A stretch of DNA of 6,000 nt from Candidatus Delongbacteria bacterium (GTDB taxonomy: Bacteria; CAIWAD01; BS150m-G50). The translations under genes and the position numbers were made by a program. Shown one piece after another: positions 1 through 6,000 of this stretch (its first letter is position 1; each line of letters begins with the position of its first letter). The stretch is from assembly GCA_016784425.1 (NCBI GenBank), contig JADHUQ010000142.1, forward strand, positions 1 through 6,000, read 5' to 3'. The notes below the pieces were generated by a model. The model was not told the origin of the DNA. It worked only from the letters and a program-made list of their open reading frames with translations, and ran no database searches.

Positions 1-1
1 C

Positions 2-1249
2 GGCGCTAATGCGATCTTCTATTCCGATGAAGCTGTCAACCCGGAGAATCCCTCCGGCGCCAGCAGTCTCTCCTGGGACCCGGAGGATGAGTACTGCCGT
101 CCCTACTATAACTATGAAGAACCGTTTAACGGCCGCTTTCTGACCTATCGGCTCTACTGGGATGACGCCAGCCTCCGCTTTACCGCCATCGATGACGGGG
201 TTGAGCGGAACCTCTATGCCGACCCGTTTGCGATTGATTCGATCTCCGCAGAGTTTCAGCAACCCTTCTACCTGATCGCCAATCTGGCAATCGGCGGTGC
301 TTTCACCGACGCTTACAACCTGGGAGATCCAGGTGGTGGTGATCCGGTGTCGATGCCGTTTCCAGCCGAGATGTATGTCGACTACATCAAGGTGTATCAG
401 TGGAATGAACAGGGTGAAGTCTGGCTGGGACCACCTTTTCAGGAAGTTGGAACCTATGGTGTCTTCACCGATACCACTCCGGTTGACAATGGTCTGGTAC
501 CAGGTCTGAACGCTGAGATTTATGTCTGGGAGGGTACCCTTACCGAAGGTTCGATTGAGCCTTACGAAGGTGAGAACGTCATCTCCTGGGTCACTACCGG
601 GCTCGGTTGGTTTGGTGCGGGGATCATGTCCATTCAGCCTGTCAACCTGTTCGGTTTTGGTGAAGGTTCCCTGAAATTCATGATCAACATCCCGGCGCAT
701 GTCTCTTTCCAGATCGGAATCATCGACACCTGGGGAAATCAATCCTATGTGGAATTTCCAGCCAATCAGACCACTTATGGCCTGGTTCGTGACGGCAACT
801 GGGGACAGGCGAGCATTCCGATAAGCGATCTCCGTGGTGAGCTGATTGACCTGCGAATGTTGAGCTACGAGTTTGTCATACTGGAAGTAAACGGTGCCCA
901 GTGTCAATTCGCCCTCGACGACATCTACTGGGAAGGTGGTGAGTCAGAGCGAATTCAGATTGAACCGGAGGCGGGGCGGACTCCGGCACAGTTTACCCTG
1001 CAGCAGAACTACCCCAATCCCTTCAATCCGGTGACCACGATCACCTATTCGGTTCCCCGGGCTGTGGATGTTGAACTGTCTCTCTACAACACCGGCGGGC
1101 GGCTGGTTGCAACCCTTATAAAGGGCACACACAGCGCCGGCGAGTACGCCATCAGCTGGAATGCTGAGGATCAGCCTTCAGGTGTCTATTTCTATCGCCT
1201 GCAGGCTGGAAGTTTCAGCGATGTGAGGAAGTGTATCCTGTTGAAGTAG
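2..1249 (+). CDS. GH16 family beta-glucanase (laminarinase-like), 5'-truncated, with CBM-like module and type IX sorting domain
   Basis: This is the C-terminal 415 residues of a secreted glycoside hydrolase; the start lies before the window and the frame is open from base 2 to the TAG at 1247. Residues 1-134 match the end of a GH16 jelly roll: FNGRFLTYRLYWDD, then PFYLIANLAIGG, then FPAEMYVDYIKVYQW, the usual last strand of laminarinases and lichenases. The GH16 catalytic ExDxxE motif would be upstream, so activity cannot be confirmed here. Residues about 150-312 form a second beta-sandwich (EIYVWEG, GWFGAGIM, WGNQSYVEFPANQT, ending FALDDIYWEGG), probably a carbohydrate-binding module; the related C-terminal domain of ExoP-type glucosidases is a possible match from memory. 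Residues about 321-415 are a type IX secretion sorting domain with QNYPNPFNP, then a FlgD-like Ig fold (GEYAISWNAEDQPSGVYFYRL) and a basic end (VRKCILLK). Known GH16 members of this kind cut beta-1,3 or mixed-linkage glucans; the exact substrate is inferred. The protein should be exported and cell-surface bound or released. Confidence 0.88.
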   Translation, partial: GANAIFYSDEAVNPENPSGASSLSWDPEDEYCRPYYNYEEPFNGRFLTYRLYWDDASLRFTAIDDGVERNLYADPFAIDSISAEFQQPFYLIANLAIGGAFTDAYNLGDPGGGDPVSMPFPAEMYVDYIKVYQWNEQGEVWLGPPFQEVGTYGVFTDTTPVDNGLVPGLNAEIYVWEGTLTEGSIEPYEGENVISWVTTGLGWFGAGIMSIQPVNLFGFGEGSLKFMINIPAHVSFQIGIIDTWGNQSYVEFPANQTTYGLVRDGNWGQASIPISDLRGELIDLRMLSYEFVILEVNGAQCQFALDDIYWEGGESERIQIEPEAGRTPAQFTLQQNYPNPFNPVTTITYSVPRAVDVELSLYNTGGRLVATLIKGTHSAGEYAISWNAEDQPSGVYFYRLQAGSFSDVRKCILLK

Positions 1250-1312
1250 GGGTGATGCGGAGTGCATTCGCCCTGATACGCTAGCCAGCTCCAGGGGAGA
1301 TGAATTGTTTTC

Positions 1313-1341
1313 TTGACAATCTGGCAGCTTGAGAATACTTT
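1313..1341 (+). promoter_or_regulatory. Putative sigma-70-like promoter for the glycosidase-barrel gene
   Basis: A perfect TTGACA (1313-1318) is followed by a 17-base spacer and TACTTT (1336-1341), which keeps the key first, second and last bases of a -10 box. Transcription would begin near 1348, giving a leader of about 110 bases. TACTTTG also resembles the TAnnTTTG -7 element of Bacteroidota with one base missing, so either sigma type could apply. It lies in the AT-rich part of the gap. The promoter is inferred from sequence only. Confidence 0.5.
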
Positions 1342-1360
1342 GTTCTGTAGTCGAACAAAG
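1338..1360. repeat. Perfect 8-bp inverted repeat across the -10/start site, possible operator
   Basis: CTTTGTTC (1338-1345) and GAACAAAG (1353-1360) are exact reverse complements separated by 7 bases. The centre, at 1349, falls almost on the predicted transcription start and the left arm overlaps the -10 box, the usual place for a repressor operator. The arms are AT-rich and no U-run follows, so a terminator is less likely. The binding protein is unknown and no regulator gene is in the window. Confidence 0.5.
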
Positions 1361-1444
1361 ACTTTCTAATAGACCATTCGTATTTGATTATTTAGAACTT
1401 AAGGATTTGAGATAGAGTAACCGACACCGGCCTGCGGACTGGCT

Positions 1445-1452
1445 GAGGGAGA
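1445..1452 (+). promoter_or_regulatory. Ribosome binding site of the glycosidase-barrel gene
   Basis: GAGGGAGA lies 5 bases before the ATG at 1458, a purine-rich Shine-Dalgarno match at normal distance. It supports 1458 as the start over the in-frame ATG at 1479 (Met8), which has no comparable site. Both starts keep the signal peptide. Confidence 0.65.
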
Positions 1453-1457
1453 CTGCG

Positions 1458-4400
1458 ATGATCATTACTCACAATTCCATGTATGTTTCTGCAGCACGAC
1501 GCGTCAGGGCGTTGCTGGCATTCTGCCTGCTGCTGACCACCCTTGTCCCAGCCCTGGGATCAGCGGGTACCATTGAGATCGTTACCGATGATAGCGGACA
1601 GCGACTCCACGTTGACGGCGAGGATTTCATGGTTTTCGGTATGAACTGGGGCTACATGCCGATCGGCCAGAACTACACATACGATTTCTGGGGCAAACCG
1701 GATGCTTTTATCAGGACAGCTCTGGAGCAGGAGATGTCGCTGCTGCAGGAGATGGGTGTAAACGCCATCCGGCAGTATGTGGGAATTCCTCCCCGCTGGG
1801 TGGAGTACATATACGAGCATTACGGGATCTGGACCATTCTGAATCACCCGATCGGTCGTTACGGTCTCACCATTGACGGTGTCTGGGTACCGGAAACAGA
1901 CTACAGCGATCCCAGGGTCATCACCCAGATCAGAGGAGAGATCGAAGCACTCGCCCGCGAGTTCCGAGATACGCCCGGCCTGCTGATGTGGCTGCTGGGC
2001 AATGAAAACAACTACGGTCTTCACTGGTCCTCCTTCGAGATCGAAGCACTGCCGGAGGATGAGCGCCACTCAGCCAAAGCCCGCTACCTTTACCGGCTCT
2101 TCGGGACTGTGATCGACGACCTGCACCGGCTGGATCCCAACCATCCGGTCTCCATGGCCAACGGTGATGTGGGGTACATCGATATCATCGCCGAAGAATG
2201 CCCGGGGCTGGATATCATGGGCACCAACGTCTACCGTGGTATCTCGGTCAGAGACCTCTACGAAGTCGTCGATGAGAAGCTGGGCATACCGGTGCTGTTT
2301 ACCGAGTTCGGTTGTGATGCTTTCAATGCCCGCACCATGCAGGAGGACCAGTATACCCAGGCTCGCTTCCTGCTGGGGCAGTGGCAGGAGATCTACGAGC
2401 AGTCCGCCGGCAAGGGCCGGGTGGGTAACGCCATCGGTGGTATCACTTTCCAGTGGAGTGACGGCTGGTGGAAGTACCAGCAGGACGCCAACCTCAGTAT
2501 ACACGATACCAACGCCTCCTGGCCGAACGGTGGCTATCCCGCCGATTTCGTCGAGGGGGAGAACAACATGAACGAGGAGTGGTGGGGTATCTGCGCCAAG
2601 GGCTTCACTGACGCTGCCGGTTACTACAATGTGTTTCCCCGTGCCGCTTACTACGCCCTGCGGGACGCCTGTGCGCTCGATCCCTACGCCACCGGCACCG
2701 ATCTGGCCAAAATCCGGGTCCACTTCGCCACGGTAGATCCGATAGCGGCGCTGCTGGAGGCGAGAGGTGACAAAGCTGCCCTGCAGGCTGAGGCAGGTCA
2801 GTTGATCAGTCTGAATGAACTGAGTATCAGGATGGAGACTATCAACACCGGCGGCAGCCGTGTCAGTACACCCGATGAAGCACAACCCGGCTCCGGTGAC
2901 TATCCTGCTTTTAAGGGCTTTGATCACCTCCAGAGCTACTACGCGGAGATAGCGGCACATCCGGCTGAGAATGTTTCAGGTACACTGACGCTCAATTACC
3001 TCGGTCATGTACCGACCAATCCGATCGATGAGATCTTCTATGAAAACCGGGGTCGTACCCGGGTGGTGCAGACCGACGACGGCTCGGTAACGATGAATGA
3101 TATTGAAAGACTGCGGGTACACAATGCTTCAGTCAACTGGGATGACCGCTGGTTCCAGTTGAGCGGCTTTTATCGCACCGGCCACTATCACTGGAGCTAT
3201 GAAGGTGATTTCTTTGGATTCTACCGGGAAGCCAACTACGGCCCGAACCTCGACATGTATGGTGGTGAAGCACCGCTGGGCGTGGAGGTCGCCTTTAAGA
3301 AAAAGCTCAGCGGACTGAAGCTCGCCTATGGACCTGAACTGTGGTGGGGCGCCAATCCCGCCCTGTTGGTGAAGTATGAGCGCACATTGGGCAGATTTGA
3401 CCTGGCTGCCGTGCACCAGGAGGATCTGGAGGAGCAGACATCAACCGTGACCTCCTCCGCGATACCCCAGCCGCCGATCCGTCGTTCCAGTCTTTACCTC
3501 TCCACCGACTACGGTCCCTTCGGGATCGAGCTGGGTGGCCTCTGGGCTGGCAGCAACAAGGTCGGTGACACATTTTACTATGTCGAAGGTGACCGGGCGC
3601 TGCAGGATGATATCAAAGACACAGATGCTCTCGGTGGCCGGGCCAAACTGACCTTTACTCATGGTGGCTGGATGTGGTACGCACAGGGCGCCTACCAGGG
3701 ATTGGTAGCGGATGGCGCTCCTGATCAGACCCAGACCTTCACCGGCTGGCGTCTCAGGTACACCGGCAGCGGCAACCAGATGAGTGTCCATTCCGGTCTG
3801 GCGTTGAACCGGGGTAACTGGCAGGTAGCTCCCAATTTCATGTGGCAGCAACCTTTGATCGGTCCCATTCCGAGTGATGCACCGCCACCGGCTGTACCCC
3901 GCAATGTCCTGAGCGATCCCTTCGCGGTTATCGGCAGCCGGGAGGTAACAGCTGCCGAGCTGTTGATCACCTACGATCCGACCCCGGCTACCTGGATGTA
4001 TGCCTGGGACAGCGACATGCGGGAGAACGCCCGTCTGGCCGCCAGCCTCGGTTTTGTCTATTACCATCTGCCGACAACCCGTGATGCCAATCTCGGTTTC
4101 ATGGAGTATGGCGGCGCTCTTCATCTGGATCCCTTTGGTGGCGCACCACCCGCCCGAGATCACTGGGAAGTCCATGCCAGAATCGTATCCAAACAGAGCG
4201 AGCACCTGGGATTGATCGCCAACCTGTTCGGTGGAACCGGTGAAGCGCGGGGTGATGATGATCGCCTGATCGAACGCTATGGTGGAGAAGTCCGGCTGAT
4301 GGCCAATTCGGTCAAGCTGGTGCTGGGTGCCAGTCTCAATGACTGGGGTCCGTATGACTACCATCGCGATTTCAACCTGACCTATCCGCTGCAGTTCGGT

Positions 4401-4637
4401 GCTGATCTTTCCCGGACACTGGGACCGGCGAAATGGTGGGACCTGCCGCAGACCAGGATAGGCGTGATATATCACTGGCGCTCACTCGACCGGTATTCGC
4501 CCCGCTACTGTCCGGCATTGATTACAGATGAGCAGGGTCAGCAGGTATGCAATCCCGAGTATCCCGATGCTGATGATGGCAGTGAATGGGAGATTCGCAC
4601 CTACCTGCAGCTGAGCCTGGGCAAGCGGACCAGTTAG
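1458..4637 (+). CDS. Clan GH-A glycosidase (GH2/GH5-like TIM barrel) fused to a predicted outer-membrane beta-barrel
   Basis: This is an intact 1059-residue protein. Residues 1-36 are a Sec signal peptide: basic AARRVR, the hydrophobic core LLAFCLLLTTLVPAL, and cleavage near GSA. Residues about 38-415 look like a clan GH-A TIM barrel. LLGNENN places the likely acid/base at Glu183, FTEFGCD places the likely nucleophile at Glu283, and GGITFQWSDGWW (Trp333) fits strand 8. The fold resembles the GH2 catalytic domain or GH5, but the GH2 N-terminal sandwich domains are absent, so the family and substrate stay open; a beta-glucan or its oligosaccharides is a contextual guess. Residues about 415-505 form a charged, partly helical linker. 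Residues about 505-1059 contain many alternating polar/hydrophobic strands rich in Trp, Tyr and Gly (FQLSGFYRTGHYHW, LKLAYGPELWWG, EVRLMANSVKLVLGASL), closing with EWEIRTYLQLSLGK. That reads as a porin-like outer-membrane barrel. The enzyme would then be tethered to the outer membrane. The domains share one uninterrupted frame with no sign of a frameshift. Confidence 0.8.
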   Translation: MIITHNSMYVSAARRVRALLAFCLLLTTLVPALGSAGTIEIVTDDSGQRLHVDGEDFMVFGMNWGYMPIGQNYTYDFWGKPDAFIRTALEQEMSLLQEMGVNAIRQYVGIPPRWVEYIYEHYGIWTILNHPIGRYGLTIDGVWVPETDYSDPRVITQIRGEIEALAREFRDTPGLLMWLLGNENNYGLHWSSFEIEALPEDERHSAKARYLYRLFGTVIDDLHRLDPNHPVSMANGDVGYIDIIAEECPGLDIMGTNVYRGISVRDLYEVVDEKLGIPVLFTEFGCDAFNARTMQEDQYTQARFLLGQWQEIYEQSAGKGRVGNAIGGITFQWSDGWWKYQQDANLSIHDTNASWPNGGYPADFVEGENNMNEEWWGICAKGFTDAAGYYNVFPRAAYYALRDACALDPYATGTDLAKIRVHFATVDPIAALLEARGDKAALQAEAGQLISLNELSIRMETINTGGSRVSTPDEAQPGSGDYPAFKGFDHLQSYYAEIAAHPAENVSGTLTLNYLGHVPTNPIDEIFYENRGRTRVVQTDDGSVTMNDIERLRVHNASVNWDDRWFQLSGFYRTGHYHWSYEGDFFGFYREANYGPNLDMYGGEAPLGVEVAFKKKLSGLKLAYGPELWWGANPALLVKYERTLGRFDLAAVHQEDLEEQTSTVTSSAIPQPPIRRSSLYLSTDYGPFGIELGGLWAGSNKVGDTFYYVEGDRALQDDIKDTDALGGRAKLTFTHGGWMWYAQGAYQGLVADGAPDQTQTFTGWRLRYTGSGNQMSVHSGLALNRGNWQVAPNFMWQQPLIGPIPSDAPPPAVPRNVLSDPFAVIGSREVTAAELLITYDPTPATWMYAWDSDMRENARLAASLGFVYYHLPTTRDANLGFMEYGGALHLDPFGGAPPARDHWEVHARIVSKQSEHLGLIANLFGGTGEARGDDDRLIERYGGEVRLMANSVKLVLGASLNDWGPYDYHRDFNLTYPLQFGADLSRTLGPAKWWDLPQTRIGVIYHWRSLDRYSPRYCPALITDEQGQQVCNPEYPDADDGSEWEIRTYLQLSLGKRTS

Positions 4638-4661
4638 ACAGGCTGGAGAGCTCCACAGCGT

Positions 4662-4685
4662 TGGAATCTGATAAATGAGATTTCA
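4662..4685 (+). repeat. Weak stem-loop downstream of the glycosidase-barrel gene
   Basis: TGGAATCT (4662-4669) can pair with AGATTTCA (4678-4685) around an 8-base loop, with one G-U pair. It lies 24 bases past the stop codon. The stem is AT-rich and not followed by a T-tract, so it is at best an mRNA end-protecting structure. Confidence 0.25.
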
Positions 4686-4708
4686 TAGTTAAACGGATAG
4701 AGGATGAG

Positions 4709-4741
4709 CCAGGTTGCCGGTACGCAATCTGGATAACCTGG
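4709..4741 (+). repeat. 7-bp inverted repeat in the leader of the lipoprotein gene
   Basis: CCAGGTT (4709-4715) and AACCTGG (4735-4741) are exact reverse complements with a 19-base loop, ending 12 bases before the GGAGG ribosome site. It could be an mRNA hairpin affecting translation or a protein-binding site. An arm this short with a long loop can arise by chance. Confidence 0.3.
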
Positions 4742-4753
4742 TCTGAGCTACAC

Positions 4754-4758
4754 GGAGG
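4754..4758 (+). promoter_or_regulatory. Ribosome binding site of the lipoprotein gene; decides between tandem ATGs
   Basis: A perfect GGAGG core lies upstream of two consecutive in-frame ATG codons at 4762 and 4765. Spacing is 3 bases to the first and 6 to the second. The second is closer to the optimum, so 4765 is chosen; the only difference is one extra Met. Confidence 0.75.
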
Positions 4759-4764
4759 ATAATG

Positions 4765-6000
4765 ATGAAACTGGAAAAAACACTATTTGGCTTGCTGGCC
4801 CTGCTGATACTGATGGCCGGCTTCACCGGTTGCGATCGCACTCCTGACGAGGAAGAGGAAGCTGAGTTTTCCTCTGAAGGTGAAGTGTTCATTGACGAGT
4901 TCGGTCCGGGAGTCGGCTTTGAGGCATTTGCCGATTCCTACTATGCAGCGTTGGATATTGATAATGAGGAATCCTACCAGGGAACCAGTTCACTGGTTAT
5001 TACCGTTCCGGAAGAGGGTAGCGACCTGGGCTGGTTCGCCGGTGGCGCTTTCACGCATGACATCGGGCGGGACCTGACCGAATTCAACGCTCTTACTTTC
5101 TGGGCTAAAGCCAGTCGCGACATGACCATCAATGAACTGGGCATCGGCAACGATAACACCGGCACCTCGCTCTATGTTGCCCAGATCACCGGCACACCGA
5201 TAACCACGACCTGGACCAGGGTTGTGATCCCCATCCCGCTGCCGGCTCGCCTCGTAGAAGAGCGGGGACTGTTTTACTTCTCTGAAGGACATGAGGATGG
5301 TCTCGGTTGTACGATCTGGCTTGACGAAGTCCAGTTCGAAACGCTGGATACGATCCTCGATCCCCGTCCGGCAATCGTTACGCAGACGATAAACGCCGGC
5401 ATTGGCGGCACGATTGAGGTCGCAGGTTCCACGGTTACCTTCGAAGTAGACGGCACTGATCAACTGGTGGAAGCTGATCCGGGATATTTCACCTTCACCT
5501 CCTCCGACGAGGCTGTTGTGACTGTCGATGAAGCGGGTGTAATCACTGCCGTCGGTAATGGTACCGCGGCGATCACCGCCCGTCTGGGTGATGTTGACGC
5601 TACCGGTGTTATCACCGTGGAAGTCGGAGTGCCCTCTGATGGACCCACAGCACCGGCACCCGTACCCACCCAGGCGGAAGAGGATGTCATCTCATTGTAC
5701 AGCAATTCTTATGAAGACGATGTGGTGATCGACACCTGGTCGGCCGTATGGGATTTTGCCGATGTGACCGATATTCAGATAGATGGGAACGATACCAAGC
5801 TCTACACCAACCTGGTTTATGCCGGTATCGACTTCTCCTCAAACACCGTCGATGCGTCTGCAATGACTCACTTCAGCCTGGATATCTGGACACCCGATCC
5901 GACGGCTGCGCCGGCGCGATTCAAGATCAAGCTGGTCGACTTCGGTCCTAACGGAGTGTGGGATGGACAGGGACAGGGTGACGATACGGAGCATGAACTG
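4765..6000 (+). CDS. Multidomain carbohydrate-binding lipoprotein (CBM-like, BIG2, CBM-like), 3'-truncated, probably a GH16-type enzyme or glycan-binding protein
   Basis: The frame runs from the ATG at 4765 off the window end, giving 412 residues with no stop. A lipoprotein signal peptide (KTLFGLLALLILMAGFTGC) places the lipidated Cys at residue 23, followed by an acidic stretch (DRTPDEEEEAE) that resembles the surface-export signal of Bacteroidota lipoproteins. Residues about 38-193 form a jelly-roll module (GWFAGGAF, LTFWAKASRD, TIWLDEVQFE). Residues about 214-288 are a BIG2 Ig-like domain (FTFTSSDEAVVTVDE, GVITAVGNGTAAITARLGD). A Pro-rich linker (GPTAPAPVPT) leads to a second binding-like module from about residue 308 (VWDFADVTDIQIDG, LVYAGIDFSS, FSLDIWTPDPTAAPARFKIK). 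From memory, this order of modules is typical of multidomain GH16 laminarinases of marine Bacteroidota, so a catalytic domain may follow downstream; this is inference. A non-catalytic SusE/F-like glycan-binding role is the alternative. It follows the barrel gene closely and may be co-transcribed with it. Confidence 0.82.
   Translation, partial: MKLEKTLFGLLALLILMAGFTGCDRTPDEEEEAEFSSEGEVFIDEFGPGVGFEAFADSYYAALDIDNEESYQGTSSLVITVPEEGSDLGWFAGGAFTHDIGRDLTEFNALTFWAKASRDMTINELGIGNDNTGTSLYVAQITGTPITTTWTRVVIPIPLPARLVEERGLFYFSEGHEDGLGCTIWLDEVQFETLDTILDPRPAIVTQTINAGIGGTIEVAGSTVTFEVDGTDQLVEADPGYFTFTSSDEAVVTVDEAGVITAVGNGTAAITARLGDVDATGVITVEVGVPSDGPTAPAPVPTQAEEDVISLYSNSYEDDVVIDTWSAVWDFADVTDIQIDGNDTKLYTNLVYAGIDFSSNTVDASAMTHFSLDIWTPDPTAAPARFKIKLVDFGPNGVWDGQGQGDDTEHEL

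Larger units (their letters stand above)
1250..1457. other. Intergenic region, AT-richer, with regulatory signals
   Basis: This 208-base gap has no convincing coding sequence. Its first 60 bases contain only a weak hairpin (GCGGA at 1257-1261 with TTCGC at 1267-1271) and no T-tract, so I see no clear intrinsic terminator for the upstream glucanase gene. Bases 1300-1420 are distinctly richer in A and T than the flanking genes and carry the promoter and inverted repeat listed separately. The last 40 bases return to GC-rich sequence and hold the ribosome site of the next gene. Confidence 0.7.
4638..4764. other. Intergenic region between glycosidase-barrel and lipoprotein genes
   Basis: This gap of about 125 bases has no coding potential I can support. 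It contains two imperfect hairpins, listed separately, and the ribosome site of the lipoprotein gene. A poor promoter-like pair, TTGGAA (4661-4666) and CATAGT (4684-4689) with a 17-base spacer, is present but lacks the first T of a -10 box. No GC-rich hairpin with a T-run is seen, so read-through from the upstream gene, making the two an operon, is plausible. Confidence 0.55.

Noticed and set aside
347..1249. Independent gene starting at the GTG at 347
   Set aside because: The frame is open upstream to base 2 and encodes GH16 strands continuous with FPAEMYVDYIKVYQW, so this is internal to a longer gene cut by the window edge.
1257..1271. Possible terminator hairpin after the GH16 gene
   Set aside because: The stem is only 5 bp with a G-U pair and is not followed by a T-run.
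2070..2960. Another long minus-strand open frame opposite the catalytic domain
   Set aside because: It lies opposite the conserved GH catalytic region; its translation has no recognisable domain.
3441..4475. Long open frame on the minus strand inside the glycosidase-barrel gene
   Set aside because: It is antisense to a clearly coding frame with recognisable domains, and its translation shows no domain or signal. Such frames are common opposite GC-rich genes.
4642..4659. Palindromic GCTGGAGAGCTCCACAGC just after the barrel gene
   Set aside because: The best pairing needs a 2-base loop or a bulge and no T-run follows, so it is not a convincing terminator.
5748..5951. Short plus-strand open frame with Arg- and Cys-rich translation near the window end
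   Set aside because: It is an out-of-frame shadow of the lipoprotein's second binding-like module, which has a continuous, sensible translation.
1..6000. CRISPR arrays, tRNA or rRNA genes, insertion sequences
   Set aside because: No direct-repeat array, structural RNA signature, transposase or terminal repeats were seen on either strand; nearly all of the window is coding.

Overview
The window holds three consecutive plus-strand genes for secreted or envelope carbohydrate-active proteins. The first lacks its 5' end and the third lacks its 3' end. Together they look like part of a beta-glucan (laminarin-type) degradation locus. The first gene ends in a type IX secretion (Por) sorting domain with the QNYPNPFNP signature. 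That signature points to the Bacteroidota/FCB superphylum (Bacteroidota proper, Rhodothermota/Balneolota, or candidate phyla such as Marinimicrobia, Calditrichota or KSB1). The moderately GC-rich coding sequence fits an FCB lineage outside the AT-rich marine Flavobacteriia. The exact phylum cannot be fixed from 6 kb.

Layout. (1) 2-1249: C-terminal 415 residues of a GH16 glucanase. They comprise the last part of the GH16 beta-sandwich, a jelly-roll carbohydrate-binding-like module and the sorting domain. (2) 1250-1457: an AT-richer intergenic region with a good sigma-70-like promoter and a perfect 8-bp inverted repeat across its -10/start region. (3) 1458-4637: an intact 1059-residue protein with a signal peptide, a clan GH-A glycosidase TIM barrel (candidate catalytic Glu183 and Glu283) and about 555 C-terminal residues that read as an outer-membrane beta-barrel. 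(4) 4638-4764: a short intergenic stretch with two weak inverted repeats and a strong GGAGG ribosome site. (5) 4765-6000: the first 412 residues of a lipoprotein with a jelly-roll module, a bacterial Ig-like (BIG2) domain, a Pro-rich linker and a second carbohydrate-binding-like module. A catalytic domain, possibly another GH16, may lie past the window edge.

How they may work together (inference). The sorted GH16 enzyme and the lipoprotein would bind and cut polymeric beta-1,3-glucan at the cell surface. The middle protein could pass oligosaccharides through, or act on them at, the outer membrane, because it seems to join a glycosidase to a pore-like barrel in one chain. No SusC/SusD pair, regulator or transporter is visible in the window. 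The glycosidase-barrel fusion is the most unusual feature here.
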